Origin: Streptomyces kaniharaensis
GTDB taxonomy: Bacteria; Actinomycetota; Actinomycetes; Streptomycetales; Streptomycetaceae
Direction: 5' to 3'
NCBI RefSeq assembly: GCF_009569385.1
Contig: NZ_WBOF01000001.1
Span: 4,164,001-4,228,000, forward strand
Length of the DNA stretch: 64,000 nucleotides
Shown here: piece after piece, positions 54,828 to 63,777 of the stretch
Numbering within the stretch: the stretch's first letter is position 1
Layout: each line of letters opens with the position of its first letter
Translations under genes and position numbers: made by a program
The notes under the pieces: model-generated
The model's database searches: none
What the model saw: only the letters and a program-made list of their open reading frames with translations
Told to the model about the DNA's origin: nothing

Positions 54828-55739
54828 GTGCTGCCCAACCCGGACCGCGCGGACCTGCCGACAGCCGCCCCGCCCCCGGCACGCCCGGCCGCCGTCGCCC
54901 GGCCCGGCCGTCGCCGCCGGGCCGCCGTGCTGGCGCTGCTGCCCGTCGTCCCCCTCCCGCTGGTCGCGCTCGGCGCAGCCGCACCTGCCGACGCGGCCGC
55001 GCCGCGGCACCGGATCGTCGGCGGCACCCTCGCGAGTACCGCCGACCACCCGTGGGTGGTGGCCCTCAGCAGCCGCCAGCAGTTCGGCAGCGGCCGCTCC
55101 GGCCAGTTCTGCGGTGGGGCGCTGGTCGCCCCGACCAAGGTGGTGACGGCCGCGCACTGCCTCTACGACGAGGCCAAGGGCATCCGGGTGGACCGGCCGG
55201 GCCTCAAGGCGATCGTGGGCCGGGACGACCTGCGCGGCTCGGCCGGCCGCGAGGTGCCCGTCCAGGCGATCTGGATCCACCCCGAGTACAACTTCGCCGC
55301 CAACATGAACGACGTCGCGGTGCTCACCCTCGCGGAGCCGCAGGGCTCCCGGCCGGTGATCGGTCTGGTCGGCCAGGGTGAGACCGAGCCGTACGCGGCC
55401 GGAACCAGGGCGCAGGTGTACGGCTGGGGCGACGCCACCGGGCGGGGTGACTACTCGCCCGTGCTGCGCGGTGTGGACGTGCCGATCGTCGCGGACCAGA
55501 CCTGTGCACGCGCCTACCCGGGCGGGCCGGACGGGAAGTTCGACGCCCGGGGCATGGTCTGCGCGGGCGAGGAGAAGGGCGGCAGGGACTCCTGCCAGGG
55601 GGACAGCGGCGGCCCGCTGGTCGTCGGCGGGCGACTGGCCGGCCTGGTGTCGTGGGGAACGGGCTGCGCGGATCCGGCCCACCCGGGCGTGTACACCAGG
55701 CTCGCCGCCGTCGCGGACGTGGTGCGCCCGGTGCTGTGA
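54828..55739 (+). CDS. Secreted trypsin (chymotrypsin-fold S1A peptidase)
   Basis: A 303-residue exported trypsin. A twin-basic, hydrophobic segment (RPGRRRRAAVLALLPVVPLPLVALGAAAPADAAA) fits a Sec or Tat signal peptide, and the mature enzyme begins at IVGG as in classic trypsins. The triad is His in TAAHC, Asp in NDVAVLTL, and Ser in CQGDSGGPLV. Asp at position 189 (KGGRDSCQGD) indicates cleavage after Lys or Arg. The GTG at 54828 has GGAGA upstream. Unlike the V8-like tandem pair at 6.8-9.2 kb, this is a true S1A member. It is monocistronic between two terminators. Confidence 0.93.
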   Translation: MLPNPDRADLPTAAPPPARPAAVARPGRRRRAAVLALLPVVPLPLVALGAAAPADAAAPRHRIVGGTLASTADHPWVVALSSRQQFGSGRSGQFCGGALVAPTKVVTAAHCLYDEAKGIRVDRPGLKAIVGRDDLRGSAGREVPVQAIWIHPEYNFAANMNDVAVLTLAEPQGSRPVIGLVGQGETEPYAAGTRAQVYGWGDATGRGDYSPVLRGVDVPIVADQTCARAYPGGPDGKFDARGMVCAGEEKGGRDSCQGDSGGPLVVGGRLAGLVSWGTGCADPAHPGVYTRLAAVADVVRPVL

Positions 55740-55830
55740 GCCCCGGCCCTCAAGGCGTCGGACAGGTCGGCTGTGACCGCCCGGTCACGTTCTGACGTCA
55801 CGTCGGGACGAACTCCCCTGAGAACACGCA

Positions 55831-55870
55831 GAGCCGGGCGACCGACCCCGAAGGGTCGATCGCCCGGCTC
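55831..55870. terminator. Hairpin between convergent trypsin and DUF7455 genes
   Basis: GAGCCGGGCGA pairs perfectly with TCGCCCGGCTC around an inner GACC/GGTC helix. It lies 91 bases after the trypsin stop and 62 bases beyond the stop of the convergent gene. Confidence 0.75.
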
Positions 55871-55932
55871 ACCGGTCGCGCACGGTGTGCGACCGGACAC
55901 AGCTCGACGCTGGCTGCTGGTGGCGCCCGGGA

Positions 55933-56163
55933 TCAGCGCTCGTCGTCGCTGGCCGTCGCGGTGGTGCTGGTCAGGCGGCCGCTCTCGTCCTGTATCTCCA
56001 CGGCGATCTTCTTGAGCTCGGGCTCGAACTTCCGGCCGTGGTGGGCGCAGAAGAGCAGCTCTCCGCCGCTGGCGAGCACGACGCGCAGGTAGGCCTGGGC
56101 GCCGCAACGGTCGCAGCGGTCAGCCGCGGTGAGCGGGCTCGCAGGTGTCAGAACAGTAGTCAC
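55933..56163 (-). CDS. Small zinc-ribbon protein (DUF7455-like)
   Basis: A 76-residue protein conserved in actinobacteria with CDRCGAQAYLRV followed by LLFCAHHGRKFEPELKKIAVEIQDE. Cys-x2-Cys and Cys-x-His-His residues suggest a zinc ribbon. The GTG at 56163 has AGAAGAGG upstream on the minus strand. Divergent from parE. Function unknown; small zinc proteins near topoisomerase and sigma genes could be regulatory, but that is speculation. Confidence 0.82.
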   Translation of the reverse strand: MTTVLTPASPLTAADRCDRCGAQAYLRVVLASGGELLFCAHHGRKFEPELKKIAVEIQDESGRLTSTTATASDDER

Positions 56164-56701
56164 GTCGCCTCTTCTCTAGCTCGACGAGCTGTCGTACCAG
56201 GGTCAACATCCAACCAGGCCGAAAACGTTCCCGCTCGTGGCTTTTCTTCTTTGAGGATTCTGCTGTGTTGATGAGGACGTGCCCCGGGGGCCACTGGTTC
56301 ATGCGTACCAGATCCCGGGATCCGCCCGCGGCTCGAACGCCCGATCGGGATCGGGTGCGAGGTCCGCGTAGCATAATCCTCTGCCGGGTTGGAGCATAAG
56401 CCCCGTCCCAGGCCCCGGTAGCCTGCATAACGGCAGTTCCGGAGCCTGCGCCGGGCCCCACGATCCGCCAGGGCCGGTGGTACCGGGAGGAGATGGCGCC
56501 CCGGCGCCCCGAACTCCGGCCCAGCCCTTGTTCGCGCAGCGCGTACAAGCTGCGCGGGACCGGCCCGCCGTGCTGCACACCCAGCGGAGGGGAGTGCACA
56601 CGCTGGGAGACGGCTGTCGGTGCGGCGTGCTGCACTGGCGGAAGATCCGGACGCGTCCGGATGTGACCCATGAGACAGAACTTCACCGAGGAGAGTGCCG
56701 C
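56164..56701. other. 538-base divergent region upstream of parE
   Basis: No convincing gene. It holds three GCATAA motifs at about 56371, 56394 and 56425 (two as AGCATAA spaced 23 bases apart) in an otherwise GC-rich stretch. A TATGCT on the minus strand (56369-56374) could be a -10 for the zinc-ribbon gene. Confidence 0.5.
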
Positions 56702-58812
56702 GTGAGTGCCGAAACGACCGTGCCGTCCGCACTGCTGGCCGGCGACGACGGTTCCAACTACACCGCTCGGCACCTGCTCGTCCTGGAGGGCCTGGAGGCG
56801 GTCCGCAAGCGCCCGGGCATGTACATCGGCTCGACGGACAGCCGTGGCCTGATGCACTGCCTCTGGGAGATCATCGACAACTCCGTCGACGAGGCGCTGG
56901 GCGGCTACTGCGACCGCATCGAGGTCGTCCTGCACGCCGACTCCTCGGTCGAGGTCCGCGACAACGGGCGCGGCATCCCGGTGGACGTCGAGCCCAAGAC
57001 CAAGCTGTCCGGCGTCGAGGTCGTGATGACCAAGCTGCACGCCGGTGGCAAGTTCGGCGGCGGGTCCTACGCGGCCTCCGGCGGCCTGCACGGCGTCGGC
57101 GCCTCCGTCGTCAACGCCCTGTCCGCCCGGCTGGACGTCGAGGTCGACCGCGGCGGCCACACCCACACGATCAGCTTCCGCCGCGGCACTCCCGGCATCT
57201 TCACCGAGACCAGCCCCGACGCGCCCTTCGAGCCCGCCAGCGGCCTGACCAAGGCCCGCAAGGTGCCGAAGACCCGTACCGGCACCCGCATCCGCTACTG
57301 GGCCGACCGGCAGATCTTCCTCAAGGACGCCAAGCTCTCCCTGGAGAACCTGCACAACCGGGCCCGGCAGACCGCCTTCCTGGTGCCCGGCCTGACCATC
57401 GTCGTCCGTGACGAACGCCTCACCGAGAGCGAGCAGATCGACGAGGCGGTCTTCCACTACGACGGCGGCATCGCCGAGTTCTGCGAGTTCCTGGCGCCCG
57501 ACAAGCCGGTCTGCGACGTGCTGCGGCTGCGCGGCGAGGGCACCTTCAAGGAGACCGTGCCCGTCCTGGACGACCTCGGCCACATGACGCCCACCGAGGT
57601 CACCCGCCACCTCGGGGTGGACATCGCGCTGCGCTGGGGCGCCGGTTACGACACCACCCTGCGTTCCTTCGTCAACATCATCGCCACCCCAAGGGCGGCA
57701 CCCACATCACCGGCTTCGAGCGCTCGCTCGCCAAGACCCTCAACGAGGTGCTGCGCGCCAGCAAGCTGCTGCGCGTCGCCGAGGACGACGTCACCAAGGA
57801 CGACGCCACCGAGGGCCTCACCGCGGTGGTCACCGTCCGGCTCGCCGAGCCGCAGTTCGAGGGCCAGACCAAGGAGGTCCTCGGCACCTCGGCGGCCAAC
57901 CGGATCGTCGCCGCCGTCGTTGCCAAGGAGCTCAAGGCCTTCCTCACCTCGGCCAAGAAGGACCACAAGCTCCAGGCCCGGGCCGTGCTGGAGAAGGTCG
58001 TCGCCGCGGCCCGCACCCGGGTCGCCGCCCGCCAGCACAAGGAGGCCCAGCGCCGCAAGACCGCGCTGGAGACCAGCTCGCTGCCGGCCAAGCTGGCCGA
58101 CTGCCGCAGCGACGACGTGGACCGCAGCGAACTCTTCATCGTCGAGGGCGACTCCGCGCTCGGCACCGCCAAGCTCGCCCGCAACTCCGAGTTCCAGGCG
58201 CTGCTGCCGATCCGCGGCAAGATCCTGAACGTGCAGAAGGCCTCGGTGAGCGACATGCTCAAGAACGCCGAGTGCGCCGCGATCATCCAGGTGATAGGGG
58301 CCGGTTCGGGCCGCACCTTCGACATCGACCAGGCCCGCTACGGCCGGGTCATCTTCATGGCCGACGCCGACGTCGACGGCTCGCACATCCGCACCCTGCT
58401 GCTCACCCTCTTCCACCGCTACATGCGGCCGATGGTCGAGCAGGGCCGGGTGTTCGCCGCGGTGCCGCCGCTGCACCGGATCGAGCTCACCAACCCCAAG
58501 CGCGGCCAGGAGAAGTACCACTACACCTACTCCGACGCCGAACTGCGCTCCACCCTGCTGGAGTTCCAGGGCAAGGGCATGCGCTGGAAGGAGCCGGTGC
58601 AGCGGTACAAGGGTCTGGGCGAGATGGACGCGGACCAGCTGGCCGAGACCACCATGGACCCGCGCCACCGCACCCTGCGCCGGATCAACCTGGGCGACCT
58701 GGAACAGGCCGAGAAGATCTTCGACCTGCTGATGGGCAACGACGTCGCCCCGCGCAAGGAGTTCATCGTGGACTCGGCGGCCACCCTGGACCGTTCGCGC
58801 ATCGACGCCTGA
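56702..58812 (+). pseudogene. parE: DNA topoisomerase IV subunit B (ParE), reading frame broken by one missing base
   Basis: ATPase subunit that decatenates daughter chromosomes with ParC. The start is GTG 56702 (GAGGAG upstream). The N-terminal part is intact: RKRPGMYIGSTDSRGLMHCLWEIIDNSVDEAL, DNGRGIPVD and GGKFGGGSYAASGGLHGVGASVVNAL. At 57689 the frame reads GCC ACC CCA AGG GCG; inserting one C gives GCC ACC CCC AAG GGC GGC and restores conserved KGGTHITGFE. The rest, in the new frame, has EGDSALGTAKLARNSEFQALLPIRGKILNV and MADADVDGSHIRTLLLTLFHRYMRP. The repaired product would be 703 residues. Most likely a homopolymer sequencing error, because ParE is essential. Confidence 0.92.
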
Positions 58813-58822
58813 CGCTCTGCTG

Positions 58823-58862
58823 CCGCGAGGGCCCTCCACCCACGGGTGGAGGGCCCTCGCGG
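58823..58862 (+). terminator. Strong hairpin terminator after parE
   Basis: A nearly 19-bp stem (CCGCGAGGGCCCTCCACCC and its complement) with a tight loop. It starts 11 bases after the parE stop. No T-run, as is common here. Confidence 0.82.
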
Positions 58863-58966
58863 CTGCGCCTCCACCCCCGGTCCACCCCGGCTCCGATCAC
58901 CGGGCGGCGCCGGATCCGTAGCGTCGGAGAGGTCAGCCCAAGCTTCCCGTCGGGACGGAGAGTCCG

Positions 58967-59452
58967 ATGACCGCCCTCGTCAACGTCGTTGTCATCCTCG
59001 TGGTGATGGCCCTGGTGGCGCAGCGCCAGATGCGGGCCCGGCGCCTCGACACCGAACGCCGTTTCTGGCTGCTGCCGCTCATCCTCGGTGTGCTCGCCCT
59101 GCGCGACCCGCAGCTCATCGACCACCAGCACACGGCGGTCTCCGCCGCCCTGCTCGCCTGCGGGCTGGTGGCGGTGCTCGCCATGGGGTCCGTCTGGGGC
59201 TGGACCGTCCGGCTCTGGCAGGCCGCGGACGGCTCGGTGTGGGCCAAGGGCACCAAGGCCACCGTGGCCGCCTGGTCCGGCATGATCGCCGTCCGGGTCG
59301 GCCTGTACGGCCTCGGCACGGTCCTGCACGTCCACCAGGCGGGCAGCGCGCTGCTCCTCAGCCTCGCGGTCCTGCTGCTGACCCGGTCGCTCGTGGTGAA
59401 CTGGAGGGCGCGAACCATGGAGCTGCCCCGGCAGGCCACCGCGATCGGCTGA
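58967..59452 (+). CDS. DUF1453-type small membrane protein
   Basis: A 161-residue protein with four hydrophobic segments (about residues 3-20, 35-50, 60-78 and 95-150). The cytoplasmic RQMRARRLDTERRFWLLP and KGTKATVAAWSG segments are typical of DUF1453. The ATG at 58967 lies 104 bases after the parE terminator. It is 44 bases upstream of the sensor kinase gene on the same strand, so it may belong to the same operon and could be a target or a partner of that kinase. Confidence 0.78.
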   Translation: MTALVNVVVILVVMALVAQRQMRARRLDTERRFWLLPLILGVLALRDPQLIDHQHTAVSAALLACGLVAVLAMGSVWGWTVRLWQAADGSVWAKGTKATVAAWSGMIAVRVGLYGLGTVLHVHQAGSALLLSLAVLLLTRSLVVNWRARTMELPRQATAIG

Positions 59453-59496
59453 CCGGACTTCGGCCGTCCACGTTCGAGATCGCCGAGGAGGCACCC

Positions 59497-60657
59497 GTGA
59501 CCGGGTGGTACTGGACCCGCTGGCCGTCCCGCGAGGGGCTGGAGCGCGACGCCGAGAGCCGGCCGCGCCGGGTCCTCACCCTGCTCGGGCGGATCGTGCT
59601 GCTCGTCACCGTCACCTGGGGGACGTTCTCCGACGGCCGTTACCACGGCTGGGCGGTCGCGGCCGTCGCCACCGGACTGGTCGCCGTGGTGGGGCTGAGC
59701 ACCCTGTACCTGCGCGCCACGCGGGAACAGCGGCTGGCGTCCTCGCTCGTCACAGCCGCCGCGCTGCTCGGTGTCGCCTGGCTGGCCGACTGGGGCCAGG
59801 CCTACCCGCTGGCCGACTTCACCTGGTTCGGGCTGGCCGTGACCGCGTTGGTCCGGCTGCCGCCCGCACCCGCCCTGGCCGTCGCGGCGGCGGCGCTGGG
59901 CTCCTACACCGCGGTCAGCTGGGCGAGTTGGCTGAGCATCGTCTCATCGGTCGGCGGGCTCACGCTGCTGGGCTTCCTGCTGCGGCTGGACATCGAGGCG
60001 CGCGGCACCGCCCGCCGGCTGCTCGCCCAGGAACGCGCCGCCCGGGCCGCCGAGGCGGAGAGCGTGGCGCTCGCCGAACGGGCCAGGATCGCCCGGGAGA
60101 TCCACGACGTGCTCGCCCACAGCCTCTCCGCGCAGCTCGTCCACCTGGAGGCGGCCCGGCTGATGCTGGACGCCGGCACCGACCGCGAGCAGATCCGCGA
60201 ACGGGTCGTCGCCGCGCGGCGGATGGCCCAGGACGGCCTCGCCGAGACCCGGCAGGCGCTGTCCGCGCTGCGCGGCGAACTCACCCCGGTGGGAGACTTC
60301 CTGGTCGAGCTGACCGGGCGCGAACGGGCCGCGCTCACCGTCACCGGCGCGGCCCGGCCGATCGCCGCCGAGGCCGCGCTGGCGGTGCGGCGCACCGCGC
60401 AGGAGGCGGTGACGAACGTCCGCAAGCACGCGCCAGGTGCCCGGTGCGCCATCGAACTGCGGTACCTGCCGGGCGCGGTGGAGCTGGAGGTGAGCAACAC
60501 CCGGGCGCCGCGCGGCGAAGCGCCCGGGGAGCTGGCGGCCAGCGGCAGCGGGTACGGTCTGCTCGGGATGCGCGAACGCGCGGAACTGCTCGGCGGCACC
60601 CTGCTGGCGGGCCCGGAGGACGGAGGGTGGCGCGTGCTGCTGCGGGTGCCGGCATGA
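59497..60657 (+). CDS. Sensor histidine kinase, NarL-partner (HisKA_3) type
   Basis: A 386-residue kinase. Five or six membrane segments span residues 25-160, followed by a helical linker (AEAESVALAERARIAREIHDVLAHSLSAQLVHLEAARLML) with the phospho-accepting His in REIHDVLAHS, and a HATPase domain (RRTAQEAVTNVRKHAPG..SGYGLLGMRERAELLGG). The GTG at 59497 follows GAGGAGG. Its stop overlaps the response regulator start (ATGA), so they form a two-component system. The signal is likely perceived in the membrane. Confidence 0.9.
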   Translation: MTGWYWTRWPSREGLERDAESRPRRVLTLLGRIVLLVTVTWGTFSDGRYHGWAVAAVATGLVAVVGLSTLYLRATREQRLASSLVTAAALLGVAWLADWGQAYPLADFTWFGLAVTALVRLPPAPALAVAAAALGSYTAVSWASWLSIVSSVGGLTLLGFLLRLDIEARGTARRLLAQERAARAAEAESVALAERARIAREIHDVLAHSLSAQLVHLEAARLMLDAGTDREQIRERVVAARRMAQDGLAETRQALSALRGELTPVGDFLVELTGRERAALTVTGAARPIAAEAALAVRRTAQEAVTNVRKHAPGARCAIELRYLPGAVELEVSNTRAPRGEAPGELAASGSGYGLLGMRERAELLGGTLLAGPEDGGWRVLLRVPA

Positions 60658-61346
60658 CCGGTGAGTCGACCAGAGTGCTGGTCGCGGACGACCAGACGGT
60701 GGTGCGCGAGGGCATCGTGATGCTGCTCGGGCTGCTGCCCGGGATCGAGGTGGTCGGCGCGGCGGCGGACGGGGAGGAGGCCGTTGCCCTCGTGGAGCGG
60801 CATCGCCCCGACGTGGTGCTCATGGACCTGCGGATGCCGCGCTGCGACGGCGTCGAGGCGACCCGGCGGATCCGGGCGGCGCACCCGGAGACCGAGGTCG
60901 TGGTGCTCACGACCTTCGCCGACGACGACTCGCTGTTCCCGGCGCTCCAGGCCGGGGCGCGCGGCTACCTCACCAAGGACGCCGGGGGCGAGGAGATCGC
61001 CCGGGCCATCGCGGACGTGCGCTCGGGCGCGGCCGGGCTCTCGCCCCAGGTCCAACTCCGGCTGCTGGAAAGGCTGTCGGAGACGCCATCCGCAGCCCCG
61101 CCCGAGCAGCCGACCGCGTCCGCCCGGCCGCGGGAGCTGCCCGACGGGTTGACCGCCCGCGAGGCGGAGGTGCTGGCGCTGATCGCCGAGGGGTTCTCCA
61201 ACACCGAGATCGCCCAGCGGCTGTTCGTCAGCCCGGCCACCGTGAAGACGCACATCAACAACCTGTTCGCGAAGACCGGCGTGCGGGACCGCGCGCAGGC
61301 CGTCGCGTACGCCTTCCGACACGGAATCACCGGTACGCAGCAGTAG
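60654..61346 (+). CDS. LuxR/NarL-family response regulator
   Basis: A 230-residue regulator. The receiver has VLVADDQTVVREGI, the phospho-acceptor Asp in VVLMDLRMPRCDG, and TTFADDD and TKDAGGEE for the Thr and Lys. The LuxR-type HTH is LTAREAEVLALIAEGFSNTEIAQRLFVSPATVKTHINNLFAKTGVRDRAQAVAYAFRHGI. Translationally coupled to the kinase gene. Target genes are not evident in the window; the upstream DUF1453 gene or the acetate symporter locus are possibilities. Confidence 0.93.
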   Translation: MTGESTRVLVADDQTVVREGIVMLLGLLPGIEVVGAAADGEEAVALVERHRPDVVLMDLRMPRCDGVEATRRIRAAHPETEVVVLTTFADDDSLFPALQAGARGYLTKDAGGEEIARAIADVRSGAAGLSPQVQLRLLERLSETPSAAPPEQPTASARPRELPDGLTAREAEVLALIAEGFSNTEIAQRLFVSPATVKTHINNLFAKTGVRDRAQAVAYAFRHGITGTQQ

Positions 61347-61471
61347 TCGGATGAATGTCCGTCGGATGATCGACCCCCTCATCGAGTGAACGTATCTGCA
61401 ATGGCCAAAGACGCTGCTCAGGGGCCCCCATGATGGTTCGGGTCAGAGTGCCCTCCGGTTCAGGAGCAGCA

Positions 61472-61993
61472 GTGCCACAGCAGCAAACAAGCAGTCCCGA
61501 GCAGGGGCAGCAATTCGACTGGTGGGCCGCACCGGTCGCCACCTCCGCCGTCCAGGGGATCGAGGCCGTCCCGTCGGCCCCCGTCCGGACGGAGCAGTTG
61601 GTACCGGCTCAGCCCGCGCCCGTCGCGGCCGTCGTCCCCGCTGTCCTCGCAGTGCCCGCTCCCACCGCGCAAGCCGCCGACAGTACCGAGGTGTACCGGG
61701 CCGTCCAGCGCAGCGAGGTCTTCCAGGAGATCCGCCGCAGCTACCGGGCGTTCGTCTTCCCGGCCAGCTTCGCCTTCCTCGGCTGGTACCTGACGTACGT
61801 CGCCGCCCAGGCCGCCGCGCCCGGCCTGATGCGCACCCCGGTGGCCGGCCCGCTCAACGTCGCCTGGCTGCTCAGCCTGCTGCAGTTCGCCTCCACCTTC
61901 CTGCTCACCTGGCTCTACGCCCGCAACGCCCGCACCAAGCGCGACCGCGCCGCCCGGGGCCTGCGCTGGGACACCCAGGACCAGCTGCGATGA
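61472..61993 (+). CDS. DUF485 membrane protein, partner of the acetate symporter
   Basis: A 173-residue protein. A Gln/Pro/Ala-rich N-terminus of about 70 residues leads to the DUF485 domain: EVFQEIRRSYRAFVFPASFAFLGWYLTYVAAQAAAPGLM, then a second segment LNVAWLLSLLQFASTFLLTWLYARNARTKRDR. The GTG at 61472 has AGGAG five bases upstream. DUF485 genes nearly always precede an SSS-family acetate/solute symporter, as here, and overlap it by four bases (ATGA). Confidence 0.9.
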   Translation: MPQQQTSSPEQGQQFDWWAAPVATSAVQGIEAVPSAPVRTEQLVPAQPAPVAAVVPAVLAVPAPTAQAADSTEVYRAVQRSEVFQEIRRSYRAFVFPASFAFLGWYLTYVAAQAAAPGLMRTPVAGPLNVAWLLSLLQFASTFLLTWLYARNARTKRDRAARGLRWDTQDQLR

Positions 61994-63684
61994 CGACCTC
62001 GATGACAACAGCCACCCCGCCCCCCGTCGCCCCCACCGGCGACCACCACGACCTCGCGATCGTGCTCTTCGCCGTCGTCGTCCTGGTCACCCTCGGGATC
62101 ACCGTGCTGGTCGGCCGCCGTGGCAGCGCCGCCGAGGACTTCTACGCCGGCGGCCGGGACTTCACCCCGTTGCAGAACGGCTTCGCACTCTCCGGCGACT
62201 ACCTCTCCGCCGCCTCCTTCCTCGGCGTCGCCGGGCTGATCGCCCTCTACGGCTACGACGGCGTGCTGTACAGCATCGGCTTCCTGGTCGCCTGGCTGGT
62301 GGTCCTGATGCTGGTCGCCGAACTCGTCCGCAACGCCGGCCGGTACACCCTCGCCGACGTGCTCGCGCTGCGGCTGCGCCGTCGTAGCGTCCGGGCCGCG
62401 GCCGGCGGCGCCAGCGTCGTCGTCACCCTGCTCTACCTGGTCGCCCAGATGGTCGGTGCGGGCTCGCTGATCGCCCTGCTGCTCGGCACCAACAGCGTGC
62501 AGGCCCGGACCTGGAGCATCATCGCGGTCGGCGGCCTGATGATCGTCTACGTCACGGTCGGCGGCATGCGGGCCACCACCTGGATCCAGATCGTCAAGGC
62601 GTTCCTGCTCGTCGTGGGCTCGGTGGTGCTCACCGTGCTGCTGATGGTGCGCTTCCACGGCGACCTCGGCGAACTCGTGCGCCAGGCCGCCCAGCACAGC
62701 GGCGCCGGGCAGCGCTACCTCGAACCCGGGCTCAAGTACGGCACGACCCTCACCAGCCGGCTCGACTTCTTCAGCCTGGGTCTCGCCCTCGTGCTCGGCA
62801 CCGCAGGTCTGCCGCACATCCTGTCCCGCTTCTACACGGTGCCCACCGCCCGGGCCGCCCGCCGTTCCACGGTGTGGGCGATCGGCCTGGTCGGCGGCTT
62901 CTACCTGATGGCGATCGCGCTGGGCCTCGGCGCGACCGCGCTGATCGGTTCGGCGGAGGTCCGGCACGCCAACTCGGCGGGGAACACCGCCGTTCCGCTG
63001 CTGGCCCTGGTGCTTGGCGGCGGCAACGGCAGCACCGGCGGGGTGGTGCTGTTCGCGCTGATCTCCGCGATCGCCTTCGCCACCATCCTCGCCGTCGTCG
63101 CCGGGCTCACCCTGGCTTCCTCGGCCGCCTTCGCCCACGACATCTGGGCCGGTGTCTGGCGCGGCCGGCCGCGGCGCCGGCGTCGGCGCGCCGATGCAGC
63201 CCCGGCCTCCCGGCTCTCGGGCGAGGGAGACGTCAGCGAGCAGCAGGAGGTCGTCGTCGCCCGGATCGCCGCCGTCGGCATCGGCGCGGCGGCGATCGTG
63301 ATCAGCCTCTACGCACAGCACCTGAACGTCGCCTTCCTGGTCGGCCTGGCCTTCGCGGTGGCCGCGTCCGCGAACCTGCCGGTGCTGCTGTACAGCCTGT
63401 TCTGGCGGCGGTTCACCGCCCGCGGCGCGATCTGGTCGGTGTACGGCGGACTGATCCCGGCCATCGTGCTGGTGACCTTCTCACCCGTCGTGTCCGGTAC
63501 CAAGGAGGCGCTCTTCCCCGGCGTCGACTTCCACTGGTTCCCGCTGGAGAACCCCGGCATCATCTCCATCCCGCTCGGCTTCCTGGCCGGCTGGATCGGG
63601 ACGCTCATCTCGCCCGAACCGGCCGACGCGGATCGCTTCGCCGAGCTGGAGGTGCGCGCCCTCACCGGTGCGGGCGCGGTCTGA
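61990..63684 (+). CDS. Sodium:solute symporter, acetate permease (ActP/MctC) type
   Basis: A 564-residue SSS-family transporter with about 13 membrane segments. Family features are AEDFYAGGRDFTPLQNGFALSGDYLSAASFLGVAGLIALYGYDG near residues 50-95, GTAGLPHILSRFYTVPTARAARRSTVWA near 275-300, and FLVGLAFAVAASANLPVLLYSLFWRRFTARGAIWSVYGG near 450-490. These match acetate or monocarboxylate symporters. A cytoplasmic Arg-rich loop (GRPRRRRRRADAAPAS) is near 400. A CitB-type regulator is encoded convergently, as often found beside such symporters. Confidence 0.9.
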   Translation: MTTSMTTATPPPVAPTGDHHDLAIVLFAVVVLVTLGITVLVGRRGSAAEDFYAGGRDFTPLQNGFALSGDYLSAASFLGVAGLIALYGYDGVLYSIGFLVAWLVVLMLVAELVRNAGRYTLADVLALRLRRRSVRAAAGGASVVVTLLYLVAQMVGAGSLIALLLGTNSVQARTWSIIAVGGLMIVYVTVGGMRATTWIQIVKAFLLVVGSVVLTVLLMVRFHGDLGELVRQAAQHSGAGQRYLEPGLKYGTTLTSRLDFFSLGLALVLGTAGLPHILSRFYTVPTARAARRSTVWAIGLVGGFYLMAIALGLGATALIGSAEVRHANSAGNTAVPLLALVLGGGNGSTGGVVLFALISAIAFATILAVVAGLTLASSAAFAHDIWAGVWRGRPRRRRRRADAAPASRLSGEGDVSEQQEVVVARIAAVGIGAAAIVISLYAQHLNVAFLVGLAFAVAASANLPVLLYSLFWRRFTARGAIWSVYGGLIPAIVLVTFSPVVSGTKEALFPGVDFHWFPLENPGIISIPLGFLAGWIGTLISPEPADADRFAELEVRALTGAGAV

Positions 63685-63694
63685 GCCGTGCCCC

Positions 63695-63732
63695 GGGGAA
63701 CCCCGGCGGGCCTGGGGCCGCCGGGGTTCCCC
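63695..63732. terminator. Perfect 15-bp hairpin between convergent genes
   Basis: GGGGAACCCCGGCGG pairs perfectly with its complement, loop GCCTGGGG. It lies 11 bases after the symporter stop and can also end the convergent regulator gene. Confidence 0.85.
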
Positions 63733-63741
63733 CATGTCCAG

Positions 63742-63777
63742 CGGCCGTGGTTCAGCGGGTTCACCGGCCGTGGTTCA
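63742..63777. repeat. Repeat at the 3' end of the convergent regulator gene
   Basis: GGCCGTGGTTCA occurs twice just beyond the regulator's stop, at about 63742-63753 and 63766-63777, and the segment GGTTCACCGGCCG is duplicated, the second copy including the stop codon (63775-63777). Confidence 0.7.

Noticed and set aside
56493..56666. Cys-rich 57-codon open frame upstream of parE
   Set aside because: The GGGAGGAG site directly abuts the ATG, no homology is recognised, and it looks like random GC-rich sequence.
60654..61346. Response regulator as the partner of the acetate symporter
   Set aside because: It is coupled to its own kinase upstream; the CitB-type regulator at the window end is a better candidate.
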